A DNA stretch of 32,921 nucleotides. Source: Armatimonadota bacterium (GTDB taxonomy: Bacteria; Bacillota; Desulfotomaculia; Desulfotomaculales; Nap2-2B). A model generated the notes under the pieces. It searched no databases. It had not been told where the DNA came from and saw only the letters and a program-made list of their open reading frames with translations. The stretch covers positions 1-32,921 of the forward strand of contig JAIMBK010000036.1 of assembly GCA_023511535.1 (NCBI GenBank), in the 5' to 3' direction. Within the stretch, counting starts at the first letter, position 1. The number at the start of each line of letters is the position of its first letter. The position numbers and the translations under genes are program-made. Of the stretch, positions 1 to 7,620 are shown one piece after another.

Positions 1-183
1 ACCTCCATGCGGGTTTTGGTTAAGTTTTCGGCATGGATGAGCAAATTCCTTTTTGGTTCCGGCTATGCCGGGTTAGGGATAAAGTCCCTTAATGCCTTGA
101 TTGCCTTCGCGCCTCGAAAAAAGTATATCACTGCAGGTCCTGAAAAACAACCGTTACCTGATGACCAGAAGGTAATAATTTAA
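1..183 (+). CDS. Possible 3' end of a gene entering from the left edge
   Basis: The frame is open from base 1 to a TAA at 181-183. It could be the tail of a longer gene or a 58-codon ORF beginning with the ATG at 7-9. The translation has mixed composition, with an N-terminal stretch MRVLVKFSAWMSKFLFG and a charged tail ending DDQKVII. It would end 26 bp before the convergent cbiO stop codon. I recognise no family, and the frame could be open by chance because the local base composition is less GC-rich than the flanking genes. Confidence 0.3.
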   Translation, partial: TSMRVLVKFSAWMSKFLFGSGYAGLGIKSLNALIAFAPRKKYITAGPEKQPLPDDQKVII

Positions 184-209
184 CAATCTGTTTAAATTTC
201 GTAAAACAA

Positions 210-1049
210 TCAAAAGTGTTCCCAGCTGGCATGTTTTAATTCAGCCCTGATTACCTCCACGGCTTCGGAAATTGTTTTAGGCAGCGGATTTAAGTTTAAT
301 TCCGGAAGGCGGCGAAATATTTCCACCACCACCGGAAAACGCAAATCGGCCGCCCTCACCAGTTCTTCGTCGGCCAGCAAAGAGGTGTCTCCTTCCGCCA
401 GGGTGCGGCCATTTTTCATTATGATCACCCGGTCGGCCCACTCCGCCGCCAGATCCACATCGTGGGTGGCAATCACAATGGTAATTTCCCGCCGGTGCAG
501 TTCGTTTAAAATGGCCAGCAGATTGTCTTTGCCCCGCGGGTCCAGGTAGCCCATCGGTTCGTCCAGCACAATAATTTCCGGTTCCATGGCCAGCACGCCG
601 GCGATGGCCACCCGTTTTTTCTGCCCGTAGCTCAAATGATAGGGAGCTTTATTTTTGTGCTCCTCCATTTGCACGGCACGCAGCGCCTGTTCCACCCTGG
701 TCCGGACTTCCTCCGCGGAAAGGTTCATATTTATAGGACCAAAGGAAACGTCTTCCCAGACGGACGAAGAAAAAACCTGGTCGTCGGGGTCCTGAAAGAC
801 CAGACCCACCTTGCTTTTTACCCACCTTTCCGTTTTCGCCGTAATCTCCCGGCCTAAAATGCGCACTTTTCCGCGCGCAGGCAGGTAAATACCGTTTAAA
901 TGGAGCAGCAAAGTAGATTTGCCGGCGCCGTTGGGCCCCAGGATGGCTACCCGCGAACCCTTCCGGATCGATAAAGAAAGGCCCCGGAGGGCCTCGGTTC
1001 CGTCTCGATAACGAAAATGCAAATCTTCTACTTCAATAATGTTTGCCAT
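210..1049 (-). CDS. cbiO: CbiO-type ATPase of ECF cobalt/nickel transporter
   Basis: This is the ATP-binding subunit that powers group-I ECF import of Co2+ or Ni2+; it acts on the cytoplasmic face with CbiQ and CbiM. The 279-residue protein has Walker A GPNGAGKST (about 38-46), Q-loop region VFQDPDD (about 84-90), signature LSYGQ (139-143), Walker B IIVLDEP (159-165) and a switch His in IATHD. The D-loop reads MGYLDP instead of the common SGLDP. The ATG at 1049 is chosen because it gives the normal CbiO length and N-terminus; the frame stays open upstream, but that part lies antisense-frame within cbiQ and has no family character. It overlaps the cbiQ end by 22 bp, which implies translational coupling. 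Co versus Ni cannot be decided from the sequence. Confidence 0.93.
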   Translation of the reverse strand: MANIIEVEDLHFRYRDGTEALRGLSLSIRKGSRVAILGPNGAGKSTLLLHLNGIYLPARGKVRILGREITAKTERWVKSKVGLVFQDPDDQVFSSSVWEDVSFGPINMNLSAEEVRTRVEQALRAVQMEEHKNKAPYHLSYGQKKRVAIAGVLAMEPEIIVLDEPMGYLDPRGKDNLLAILNELHRREITIVIATHDVDLAAEWADRVIIMKNGRTLAEGDTSLLADEELVRAADLRFPVVVEIFRRLPELNLNPLPKTISEAVEVIRAELKHASWEHF

Positions 1050-1831
1050 GAGCTGCCTCCCGTCTCCAACATCCGCAACGCCAGCGCAAAGGTAAGAATA
1101 CCCAGCCCCCACCCCAAATCGCGGGTTGGAGGCCAGACCAGTTCCCTTTTGATGGACTGATTGCCCAACCCCCGGGCGAGCATGGCCAGGTAGATCCGCT
1201 CCCCCCGCTCCCCCGAACGCAAAAAAAGCACGCCCAGCAACTGCCCCAGAGTAAGAAAAGTTCTTTTGTCCAGCAGGCTTTTTCCCGTCCGGAAAGCCCG
1301 CGCCCGGCGGGCCAGCATCATCCGCCGGGTTTCTTCGATCAGGACAAATATGTAGCGCACGGTGAATTCGATCAGCTGAACGAAAACCAGAGGAACGCGC
1401 AATTCGCGGAAAGCCCGCATCAAACCGCGGAACCCGGTAGTGGCGGTGAGTAAAGTCAGGGCAAAAACGGCGTTCATCATCCGCAAGAAAAGGATCAGTG
1501 CCTGCATTATCCCCTCTTTGCTTACGCCAATCGGATGCGTTCCAATTTTGAACCCGGCCAGGATTTCTCCCGGAACGGCAAAAGGAAGAACCGCGATCAG
1601 GACCCCGCCGAAGGGCAAAATCCAAAGCAGGCGCCGGCCAAAGTAAAGGGGGGTTAACCCGGCCAAAGCCCCCAGAACGACCAGAAAGGAGGCCCCAAAA
1701 AGCAGTGCCGTCCAGGAAGTAAGCGTAGAAACAAGGGCGGTAAAACATAAAATGCTCACCGTTTTCACCCGGGGATCCACGCGGTGCAGCGCCGAATTTG
1801 CCAAACCGGCCGGAGAAAAAAGATGATCCAA
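1028..1831 (-). CDS. cbiQ: CbiQ-type transmembrane T-component of ECF Co/Ni transporter
   Basis: This is the integral membrane coupling subunit linking the substrate-binding CbiM to the ATPase CbiO. The 267-residue protein has about five or six hydrophobic segments (for example residues 28-65 and 70-85), an N-terminal RVDPRVKTVSIL typical of EcfT/CbiQ proteins, and the Arg/Ala-rich coupling-helix region (MLARRARAFRTGKSLL). The start is TTG at 1829-1831, preceded by a GGGGGG-type ribosome binding site. It is the first gene of a two-gene unit with cbiO and has its own promoter and leader terminator upstream. It is unusual in being separated from cbiMN by a chemotaxis receptor gene. Confidence 0.9.
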   Translation of the reverse strand: MDHLFSPAGLANSALHRVDPRVKTVSILCFTALVSTLTSWTALLFGASFLVVLGALAGLTPLYFGRRLLWILPFGGVLIAVLPFAVPGEILAGFKIGTHPIGVSKEGIMQALILFLRMMNAVFALTLLTATTGFRGLMRAFRELRVPLVFVQLIEFTVRYIFVLIEETRRMMLARRARAFRTGKSLLDKRTFLTLGQLLGVLFLRSGERGERIYLAMLARGLGNQSIKRELVWPPTRDLGWGLGILTFALALRMLETGGSSWQTLLK

Positions 1832-1872
1832 GAGAAAAACCCCCCGAAAAAGGAATTAGAAATTTGGAATGG

Positions 1873-1935
1873 CAAAATAAAAAAGTCACCAGACCTGCCT
1901 TTTTATAAAAACTACAGCGAACAGGCCTCCATGAC
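1873..1935 (-). terminator. Leader terminator (attenuator) upstream of cbiQ
   Basis: Read on the minus strand, CAGGCCT/AGACCTG form a 7-bp stem (1922-1928 with 1891-1897, one wobble pair), extended at the base by GTCA/TGAC, and are followed by TTTTTTATTTT. The structure lies between the promoter at 1990-2018 and the TTG start, so it can only act on the leader transcript. Two smaller hairpins precede it: GGAATC/GATTCC and AATTCC/GGAATT. The arrangement suggests attenuation of cbiQO. I could not match the leader to a known riboswitch class. Confidence 0.7.
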
Positions 1936-1989
1936 CCTTTTCTAATTCCGGTGGAATTTGGAATCTCCGTGATTCCTTTTGCTTCTTGT

Positions 1990-2018
1990 ATTATACCGAA
2001 GCCGCCCTTTTAAAACAA
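1990..2018 (-). promoter_or_regulatory. Sigma-A-like promoter of cbiQO
   Basis: On the minus strand TTGTTT (2013-2018) is separated by exactly 17 bp from a perfect TATAAT (1990-1995). It lies about 160 bp upstream of cbiQ, which gives a long leader. It shows that cbiQO need not be cotranscribed with the upstream receptor gene. The remaining DNA up to 2200 is AT-rich with no gene. Confidence 0.75.
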
Positions 2019-2177
2019 GATCTTATCTTTTTTAATTTGTCCTTATCCAATAATTTTCACGCGGCCCGGAACCTTTTTAAATTTATCCCCCGGGAATTTT
2101 CTTTTTTACCTTCCAGATATGGGATGAATGAAGTATCTCCCCCGAGAGCTGAAAGCCGGCCGGTGAACCCGATTACT

Positions 2178-2201
2178 TATTTTCTCTGTGTTCTCTGTGG
2201 T
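2178..2201. repeat. Microrepeat of the CTCTGTGTTCTCTGTGG type
   Basis: A duplicated TTCTCTGTG element directly abuts the stop codon of the chemotaxis gene. Related CTCTGTG strings occur at about 19598-19618 and 19683-19692, also intergenic. This kind of short intergenic repeat is met in many bacterial genomes; its function is unknown to me. Confidence 0.45.
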
Positions 2202-3844
2202 TAAATTTTAAACCGGGCGGCCGCTTCCTCCAGTTCGGCGGCAAGTCTTTGCAGGCTCTCCGCCGCGGCAGAAACCTCTTCCATGGCCGCCGTTTGCTCT
2301 TCGGCGGTGCCGGCCACATTTTGCACGCCGCCGGCGATTTGCTCGGCGGTGGCCGCCACCTCTTGAATCTGGGTACTTAGTTCCCGGACGGTTTCCGTAA
2401 TCCCGGCAAAGAGTTCCCCCACTTCCCTGACGATGAAATTACCGGCCTGGACCTGTTGGGCGTTCTCCTCCATATTCGCAATCGCGCCGGCGGCCCTCTC
2501 CTGGATCCGTTGCACCAGCTGGTAAATATCCTTCGCCGCGTCGCCCGACTGCTCGGCCAGCTTTCTTACCTCTTCCGCCACCACGGCAAACCCGCGGCCC
2601 TGTTCACCCGCCCGGGCCGCTTCGATGGCGGCGTTTAAAGCCAGGAGGTTGGTCTGGTCGGCGATGCTGGTAATCATTTCGACAATTTTCGTAATTTCCC
2701 GGGAGGTCTCCCCCAGCTCGGTAATGGCCCTGGCCACCTGGTTGGTCGAAAGCTCGATGCTCCCCATCTGGGTGATCAGCCTTTCCACTTTGGCGTTGCC
2801 CTCTCCGGCCAGACCCGCTGCCTTCTCGGCTGCCTGCGCCGCCTGGCCGGCGTTGCCGGCCCCGTCTTCAACGGCGGCGGCAATTTCGGAAATAGCGGAA
2901 GCGGTGCTGGTGGCTCCCTGGGTGGTCTGCCGGGCGCTTTCGGACAGTTGGCTGGCCGCGTGGAAAATGGAACGTGCTCCTTCGGCTACCTTCTGGACAA
3001 TTTCCCGCAGGTTTTGCTTCATCTGGTTAAACGAACGCGCCAGGGAACCAATTTCGTCCCGGGAGTTGCTTTTGAGATCGGCCACGGACAAATCACCCGC
3101 GGCGATGCGGGAGACGCCGCCTTCCACCATCTGCACGGGCCGGGCGACCAACTGTCCGATGTAAAAGGCAATCAGCAAACCGAAAAGCAGGGCGAGGCCG
3201 ACGGCCAGGTAGTTCACCATTTCTATCTTGTTCACCAGGGCGCGGTTGTTTTCAACCGCCGCCTGCAGGGATTGTTCCTGCAAACTCACAAAATCCTGGC
3301 CCGCCTTGAGCGCCGCGTCAATCACTCCGTGCTTTTCCGCCAGATAAGAAGACATTTCTTTTTGAAAAGTATCCAGCTGCCCGATTAAATCCATCCTTCT
3401 GGCCATATTGCTCCCGGTAGCGGGCAGGGCTTTTAATTCCGCTTCGTAACTAATCGCCTGGGTTTTCAGGGTTGTTAAATACCCCGTAACTGACCGGTAA
3501 TCATCCAGTTTACGTTGGATCTCCTTGATCAGTTCCTTTTCCTGCTCCGAATTGCAAAGATCCTGCAGCTTTTGGAGTTGCAGCACAGCTTCGGCGCTCC
3601 GGTTGCTGTAATCTTTAAATTCCGCTTCGTTGCCGGTTAAGATGTAGCTCTGGAACAAAATGGGCAGTCTTTGGAAAAGCAGCAGGAATTTTTGCGCCTC
3701 CGCGGCCTTGAAAACCTCCTGCTGGACAATCCGTTCATAGCTCGCCCTGGCCTGACGCATCTGGTAAACCTGGAAACCGGCCGCCACGGCAAAAACAAAT
3801 AACACAATAACGTAGCCAATCAATATCTTCCAGCGAATTTTCAT
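2201..3844 (-). CDS. Methyl-accepting chemotaxis protein
   Basis: This membrane chemoreceptor signals to CheA/CheW. The 547 residues comprise TM1 (about 7-28), a helical extracytoplasmic sensor of the four-helix-bundle type (about 29-208), TM2 (about 210-232), HAMP (about 230-285) and a long cytoplasmic coiled-coil signalling domain. The highly conserved hairpin tip, with [20 protein letters not shown] and [18 protein letters not shown], lies near residues 395-435. No CheR/CheB-type C-terminal pentapeptide is seen; the protein ends AAARFKI. The ATG at 3844 follows GGGAGGAG. It lies between the two halves of a Co/Ni transporter, but a strong terminator upstream (3904-3946) and a promoter downstream imply separate transcription. 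The ligand is unknown; metal sensing is only a guess from position. Confidence 0.95.
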   Translation of the reverse strand: MKIRWKILIGYVIVLFVFAVAAGFQVYQMRQARASYERIVQQEVFKAAEAQKFLLLFQRLPILFQSYILTGNEAEFKDYSNRSAEAVLQLQKLQDLCNSEQEKELIKEIQRKLDDYRSVTGYLTTLKTQAISYEAELKALPATGSNMARRMDLIGQLDTFQKEMSSYLAEKHGVIDAALKAGQDFVSLQEQSLQAAVENNRALVNKIEMVNYLAVGLALLFGLLIAFYIGQLVARPVQMVEGGVSRIAAGDLSVADLKSNSRDEIGSLARSFNQMKQNLREIVQKVAEGARSIFHAASQLSESARQTTQGATSTASAISEIAAAVEDGAGNAGQAAQAAEKAAGLAGEGNAKVERLITQMGSIELSTNQVARAITELGETSREITKIVEMITSIADQTNLLALNAAIEAARAGEQGRGFAVVAEEVRKLAEQSGDAAKDIYQLVQRIQERAAGAIANMEENAQQVQAGNFIVREVGELFAGITETVRELSTQIQEVAATAEQIAGGVQNVAGTAEEQTAAMEEVSAAAESLQRLAAELEEAAARFKI

Positions 3845-3903
3845 TGTCCCACTCCTCCCGCGATCGACTTATCTCTACATATGTTATTTTTCGACCAGAA
3901 GAC

Positions 3904-3946
3904 AAAAAAATTTACCGCCGGCGCTTACCGGACGGTAAATTTTTCG
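3904..3946 (-). terminator. Rho-independent terminator after cbiMN
   Basis: There are perfect 12-bp arms (3906-3917 and 3933-3944, AAAAATTTACCG/CGGTAAATTTTT) with an inner CCGG/CCGG step. The minus strand continues into seven T residues. The symmetry could allow function in both directions, but on the minus strand it fits the end of the cbiMN transcript. Confidence 0.8.
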
Positions 3947-3983
3947 GAACGCCCCCCTGCCGGATTCCGGAGACGGCTTGGGC

Positions 3984-4010
3984 AACCGGCGTAACCGGCA
4001 ACTAACCGGC
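3984..4010. repeat. Three AACCGGC heptamers at about helical spacing
   Basis: AACCGGC occurs at 3984-3990, 3993-3999 and 4004-4010, so copies start 9 and 11 bp apart. They lie in the GC-rich gap between cbiN and the chemoreceptor. Regularly spaced short repeats of this sort can be regulator-binding sites, but no regulator is identified. Confidence 0.4.
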
Positions 4011-4111
4011 GGAGCGCCTGGGAGCGGCGTCTTGGGATTTGGATTTACCGGTTTTAGATGATGGCGCCGCCCGGGCAAAGCCGGCTACCCTCTAACAACT
4101 GTTACCTGCGC

Positions 4112-4438
4112 TTAATTCTGCCGGTGGCTTCTTCCCCGGGAATCCGGCGCTTTCTCCCGCCTGGCTAAAATCAAGCCCACCCCGGACAAAACTCCAAAGA
4201 CCAGGAGCGTCCCGATAAAACCGGCCAGGGAGGTAGCCAGGGCTTCGTTGGCAATCCCCGGAAACACGTAGTCCGGCATCCAGGCTTTGATTAATTCCAC
4301 TCCTTCCGCGAGGTGCAAAAACCCCTTGTCCTCGGCCACCCTTTCCAGGCCGTCCGGGCTGGGAGAAGCAAGCGGCGATAAAAAGACGGCAATGGCGACA
4401 GCAAGGAGCAGGCCGATGACGATGTGCTTCTTATTCAT
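4112..4438 (-). CDS. cbiN: PDGLE-domain small subunit of Co/Ni transporter (CbiN-like)
   Basis: This small accessory membrane subunit stabilises or activates the CbiM substrate-binding component. The 108 residues contain an N-terminal membrane segment (about 4-25), an extracytoplasmic loop carrying the hallmark SPDGLERVAEDKGF (about 27-40), and a second membrane segment (about 75-95) followed by a basic tail. The PDGLE loop is shared by CbiN/NikN-type proteins, so nickel as substrate is possible. The ATG at 4438 overlaps the cbiM end by 8 bp, showing translational coupling. The downstream DNA ends in a strong terminator. Confidence 0.85.
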   Translation of the reverse strand: MNKKHIVIGLLLAVAIAVFLSPLASPSPDGLERVAEDKGFLHLAEGVELIKAWMPDYVFPGIANEALATSLAGFIGTLLVFGVLSGVGLILARREKAPDSRGRSHRQN

Positions 4439-5069
4439 GCAAACTCACCCCCTGCGGCAAAGACCAGTGCTGCCGGACAAACGCGACCACCACGGCGGTA
4501 ATCAACCCTTCCCCGATCCCGATCAAAGCGTGCCAGCCGGCCATGGCGGGCAGAGCTACCGACCAGGGAACGCTCCCGGAGAGAACAATTTCCGCGGTAC
4601 AGGCCAGGGCCGCCGCCATGACCGATAACCAGGCGGCGGCAAAAACCGCCGCCGTCCGGATAGACTTATTCTTTCCGGCCCCCGCGAACAGTTTATAAGC
4701 ACCGTAAGCCACCCAGGGGGCAATCACCGCCATGTTCAGGACATTTGCCCCTAAAGCCGTCAACCCCCCGTCGTAAAAGAAAAGACACTGAATAACCAAA
4801 ACGGCGGCCATCACCAGAAAAGCGTTCCAGGGGCCCAGTAAAACGGCCGCCAGGGCGCCACCCAAAAGGTGGCCGGAAGTTCCTCCGGCAACTGGAAAAT
4901 TAACCATCTGGGCGGCAAAAATAAACGCCGCCGCCACTCCCAGGGCGGGCACCTGCCTGTCCTGCAAGGTCTTTTTGGCTTTCGCCGCCGCCCCCGCCAG
5001 TGCACCAGCGCTCAACACGCTTGCCCCGGCCCACACTCCCGGAGTAAGAAACCCATCCGGAATATGCAT
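4431..5069 (-). CDS. cbiM: CbiM-type substrate-specific component of Co/Ni transporter
   Basis: This is the metal-binding S-component of the ECF transporter. The 212-residue polytopic membrane protein starts exactly with MHIPDGFL, the N-terminus whose Met-His pair chelates the metal ion in the family, which fixes the ATG at 5067-5069. That ATG is preceded by AGGAGGTG. Further family features are GAHVLNMAVIAPW-like segments and a GTSGHLLGGALAAVLLGPW segment (split here across residues about 75-95). It is translationally coupled to cbiN. A promoter at 5229-5257 and an intervening terminator at 5104-5157 suggest regulated readthrough. Confidence 0.93.
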   Translation of the reverse strand: MHIPDGFLTPGVWAGASVLSAGALAGAAAKAKKTLQDRQVPALGVAAAFIFAAQMVNFPVAGGTSGHLLGGALAAVLLGPWNAFLVMAAVLVIQCLFFYDGGLTALGANVLNMAVIAPWVAYGAYKLFAGAGKNKSIRTAAVFAAAWLSVMAAALACTAEIVLSGSVPWSVALPAMAGWHALIGIGEGLITAVVVAFVRQHWSLPQGVSLHE

Positions 5070-5103
5070 TGATAAGAACACCTCCTGAAATTTTTTGGGA
5101 AGC

Positions 5104-5157
5104 AAAATAAAAAAACCATGAAGCGCCCCTTTTTCGTCAGGGCAAGACCTTCATGGT
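5104..5157 (-). terminator. Leader terminator (attenuator) upstream of cbiM
   Basis: On the minus strand ACCATGAAG (5149-5157) pairs with CTTCATGGT (5115-5123). The inner stem GCCCT/AGGGGC extends it, and TTTTTTATTTT follows immediately. It lies after the promoter and before the ribosome binding site. Upstream leader hairpins include GGGTACC-CGGA-GGTGCCC and GGTTT/AAACC. The terminal TTTTTTATTTTGC matches the T-run of the cbiQ leader terminator, pointing to parallel control. Confidence 0.75.
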
Positions 5158-5228
5158 CGGCTTCCAGCGGAAAATTTTGGTTTAAAAACCTGTTCCGGGC
5201 ACCTCCGGGTACCCTCATTTCTTAAATA

Positions 5229-5257
5229 CTTATAACATGAAATTACCAGCCGGTCAA
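5229..5257 (-). promoter_or_regulatory. Sigma-A-like promoter of cbiMN
   Basis: On the minus strand TTGACC (5252-5257) and TATAAG (5229-5234) are 17 bp apart. The distance to the cbiM start is about 160 bp, again leaving a long structured leader, as for cbiQO. Confidence 0.75.
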
Positions 5258-5297
5258 GTTAAAAAATACCCGGGACCGGAGATTTTTTTAAACAAAA

Positions 5298-6080
5298 TCA
5301 TCTTATTTTTTCCCCTTCCGGACGCTCCCCCTGGCGGGCCATTTCTAAAAGCGGCTTGACCAGGTCCATCGGCAGGGGAAAGATAATCGTGCTGGCCTTA
5401 TCCGTGGTAATTTCCCGGATTGTCTGCAGGTACCGCAGCTGCAGCGCAGCGGGGACCTGCGTAATGATTCTGGCCGCTTCGGCCAGCCTCTCGGCAGCCT
5501 GGTATTCGCCGTCGGCGTGAATGATCTTCGCCCGCCGCTCCCGTTCGGCTTCGGCCTGGGCGGCCATGGCCCTTTGCATGGTGGCCGGCAATTCCAGATC
5601 CCGGATTTCCACCAGGCTGACTTTGATCCCCCAGGGCTCCGTCCCTTCGTCGATGGCCTTTTGCAAGCGCTGGTTGATTTCTTCCCTTTTGGCTAAAATT
5701 TCATCCAGTTGGGACTGGCCGACGATACTCCGCAGGGTGGTTTGCGAAAGCTGCGACGTGGCCCGGATATAATCCAGCACGTTCACCACCGCCTGCACCG
5801 GGTTGATCACCTGGAAATACACGATGGCGTTGACCTTGATGGTCACGTTGTCGTTGGTCATCGTTTCCTGCGCGGGTACGTCCATGGTGATGACCCTTAA
5901 GTCAACCTTTTGCATGCGTTCAATAATGGGGATCAGAAAGATCAACCCCGGCCCCCGCGCTCCCACGCAGCGGCCCAGGCGAAAAATTACGCCCCGCTCG
6001 TATTCCTGCACAATCCGGATCGAGGCGCCAAGGAGCATTAAAATGATCAACACCAGCACTGATAGGGAAAAGAATCCCAT
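5298..6080 (-). CDS. Slipin / SPFH (band 7) membrane protein
   Basis: This stomatin-like protein forms oligomeric scaffolds on the membrane and is typically the partner and substrate of an NfeD protease. The 260 residues comprise one N-terminal membrane segment (about 5-20), an SPFH domain starting [17 protein letters not shown] (about 21-37) and the conserved [11 protein letters not shown] region (43-53), followed by a charged Ala/Glu-rich helical stretch (about 165-205, [17 protein letters not shown]). The ATG at 6080 is preferred over a TTG nine bases upstream because AAGGAGG is correctly spaced only for the ATG. It follows nfeD in the same direction with a 95-bp gap, an nfeD-slipin operon as in many bacteria and archaea. 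Confidence 0.92.
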   Translation of the reverse strand: MGFFSLSVLVLIILMLLGASIRIVQEYERGVIFRLGRCVGARGPGLIFLIPIIERMQKVDLRVITMDVPAQETMTNDNVTIKVNAIVYFQVINPVQAVVNVLDYIRATSQLSQTTLRSIVGQSQLDEILAKREEINQRLQKAIDEGTEPWGIKVSLVEIRDLELPATMQRAMAAQAEAERERRAKIIHADGEYQAAERLAEAARIITQVPAALQLRYLQTIREITTDKASTIIFPLPMDLVKPLLEMARQGERPEGEKIR

Positions 6081-6112
6081 AACTAACAACCTCCTTCAAA
6101 GATAGGGAATCG

Positions 6113-6143
6113 GGAAAGAGGAATTATGGACATCCCTCTTTCC
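6113..6143 (-). other. Intercistronic hairpin between nfeD and the slipin gene
   Basis: GGAAAGAGG (6113-6121) and CCTCTTTCC (6135-6143) form a perfect 9-bp stem with a 13-base loop. No T-run follows in either direction, so it is more likely an mRNA stability or processing element than a terminator. Confidence 0.45.
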
Positions 6144-6175
6144 GGAGATGATTATTTTGAATCCGCAGCCATGGG

Positions 6176-7516
6176 CTATTTATCGGCTTCTTTCCTCCTT
6201 ACCCGGAGGGTTAAGCCTTCGACTTTTGTAATGACCACTTTTTCACCCTGCTCCACCTGCCCTTCTTCCGCCACCGCATTCCATAAACCGCCGGCCAAAA
6301 AGACGGTTCCTCCCGGGTTGAGGGGGGTGCGCGCCACCCCCACCAGCCCGATCAGCCCTTCCTGGCCGGTCAGGACTTTCCGCGTTTGACCCCGGACAAT
6401 GACAAAAATCAGCAGGGCCAGCAAAGCCGCAAAAAAGGCGGTGAACAGGGCAATTAACCAGGGGCTGAGTGCAATCCCCGGCCCGCTGCCCGTAAAAAGG
6501 AGCAGGGAACCCAGCACAAAGGCAATCAGGCCGCCTGTACCCAGCAAGCCGTGGCTGGCCACAAAGGCTTCGGCGATAAACAGGCCGAAGGCCAGGATGA
6601 GCAGTAAGATACCTCCCCAGTAGGCATCCAGGTTGCCCAGGCCGTAGAGCCCGAGCAAAAAACACAAGCCCCCGAGGACGCCCGGAAAAATTGCCCCCGG
6701 ATGATAAATTTCCGCAATGATGCCGATCATCCCCAAAGTAAAGAGCAGGTAGGCAATTTCCGGATTGCTCAACGTGGCTAAAACCTTTTCCCGCCAGTTC
6801 ATGTCGACAAAACGGCGGAAAGCATCTTTAACGTTGACGGCTACTCTCCGGCCATCCTGGAGGGTAATTTCTTTCCCGTGCAGTTTTTCGAGAAGTTCGT
6901 TTAAATTGCCCGCCCGGGCGTCAATCAGCTTTTGCTCCAGGGCTTCCTGGTCGGAATAGGATTTGCTTTCCCGGACAGCCAACTCCGCCGCATCGGCGTT
7001 TCTCCCGCGCAACTGGGCCAGGGAGCGAATCCAGGCGGCCGCGTCCTCGGTAATTTTTTCGCCGGGGACACTTGTTTTTTCCTCTGAGCCGGGGGCAACC
7101 GAAACGGGGTGGGCCGCGCCGATCCTGCTGCCGGGCGCCATTGCCGCGTAGTGCGCGGCAATGGTGATAAAGGTTCCCGCCGAACCGGCCCAGCCCCCTT
7201 GCGGAGAAACGTAAACCACCACCGGAACCCGGGCGTTTAAAATGTGGCCGACAATTTCCTGGGTCGACTGGTACAGCCCGCCGGGCGTAGACAGCTGAAT
7301 AACACAGGCGGCCGCTTTCTCCCGTTCGGCAAGGTCAATCCCCCGTTCGAGGTAACTGGCCACCGCCGGAACAATCGGACCGTCCACGGTAAGGATCACG
7401 ATTTCGCCCTCGCCCTGGGCCGGTGCAGCGAAGGCAGCGCCGGACAGGCCCTGCAAAATTACGGCCGCGACCAGCCAAAGGAGGGTCAGGTACTTAATAT
7501 TTTTCGTCCATTTCAC
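6176..7516 (-). CDS. NfeD-family membrane-bound ClpP-class serine protease
   Basis: This long-form NfeD protein has a protease domain, membrane segments and an OB-fold, and cleaves the hydrophobic tail of its slipin partner in characterised homologues. The 446 residues comprise a signal peptide (about 1-30, ending AAFA), a ClpP-like domain with STPGG (76-80) and the nucleophile motif GWAGSAGTF (Ser112), Lys185 as likely general base in ESKSYSDQEALE, several membrane helices (about 255-375) and a C-terminal OB-fold (about 385-440, GLIGLVGVARTPLNPGG). The start is GTG at 7516 with GAGAGG upstream. It is the first gene of the nfeD-slipin pair. Confidence 0.93.
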   Translation of the reverse strand: MKWTKNIKYLTLLWLVAAVILQGLSGAAFAAPAQGEGEIVILTVDGPIVPAVASYLERGIDLAEREKAAACVIQLSTPGGLYQSTQEIVGHILNARVPVVVYVSPQGGWAGSAGTFITIAAHYAAMAPGSRIGAAHPVSVAPGSEEKTSVPGEKITEDAAAWIRSLAQLRGRNADAAELAVRESKSYSDQEALEQKLIDARAGNLNELLEKLHGKEITLQDGRRVAVNVKDAFRRFVDMNWREKVLATLSNPEIAYLLFTLGMIGIIAEIYHPGAIFPGVLGGLCFLLGLYGLGNLDAYWGGILLLILAFGLFIAEAFVASHGLLGTGGLIAFVLGSLLLFTGSGPGIALSPWLIALFTAFFAALLALLIFVIVRGQTRKVLTGQEGLIGLVGVARTPLNPGGTVFLAGGLWNAVAEEGQVEQGEKVVITKVEGLTLRVRRKEADK

Positions 7517-7536
7517 GAGAAAAAACCTCTCTTAGG

Positions 7537-7592
7537 AAATTAAGGGGACACCATACTAAATTAGAAATTAAGGGGACACCATACTAAATTAG
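7537..7592. repeat. Tandem duplication of a 28-bp REP-like unit
   Basis: Two identical 28-bp copies (7537-7564 and 7565-7592) contain AATTAAGGGGACACCATACT. This string is familiar from the neighbourhood of REP/IS200-type transposase genes in many bacteria (from memory, not searched). No transposase is present here, so this looks like a solo remnant. Confidence 0.7.
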
Positions 7593-7601
7593 ATCCGCAC
7601 G

Positions 7602-7620
7602 TGCTGGCACAGTACCAGCA
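7602..7620. repeat. REP-like hairpin TGCTGG/CCAGCA
   Basis: TGCTGG (7602-7607) and CCAGCA (7615-7620) form a 6-bp stem with a 7-base loop, ten bases beyond the tandem repeat. Together they resemble a REP element with its flank. The rest of the gap to 8005 is AT-rich with a second short hairpin, TGCCTG/CAGGCA, at about 7716-7738, and no gene. Confidence 0.5.

Noticed and set aside
1050-1889. A longer in-frame extension of cbiO covering the cbiQ region
   Set aside because: It is an out-of-frame reading of cbiQ DNA with Gly/Arg/Pro-rich sequence and no family features; CbiO has its normal length from the ATG at 1049.
3884-4078. A 64-codon minus-strand ORF in the cbiN-chemoreceptor gap
   Set aside because: It runs through the terminator hairpin, has no ribosome binding site, and its Pro/Arg-rich sequence matches no pattern.
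5158-5228. Cobalamin riboswitch upstream of cbiM
   Set aside because: The leader shows hairpins and a terminator but I cannot find the B12 box (GCCACTG) or the other conserved core strings; only unclassified attenuation is supported.
7602-7620. Sigma-54 promoter (TGGCAC-like)
   Set aside because: TGGCAC is present but no GC element (TTGCA) occurs at the required spacing; it is part of a hairpin.
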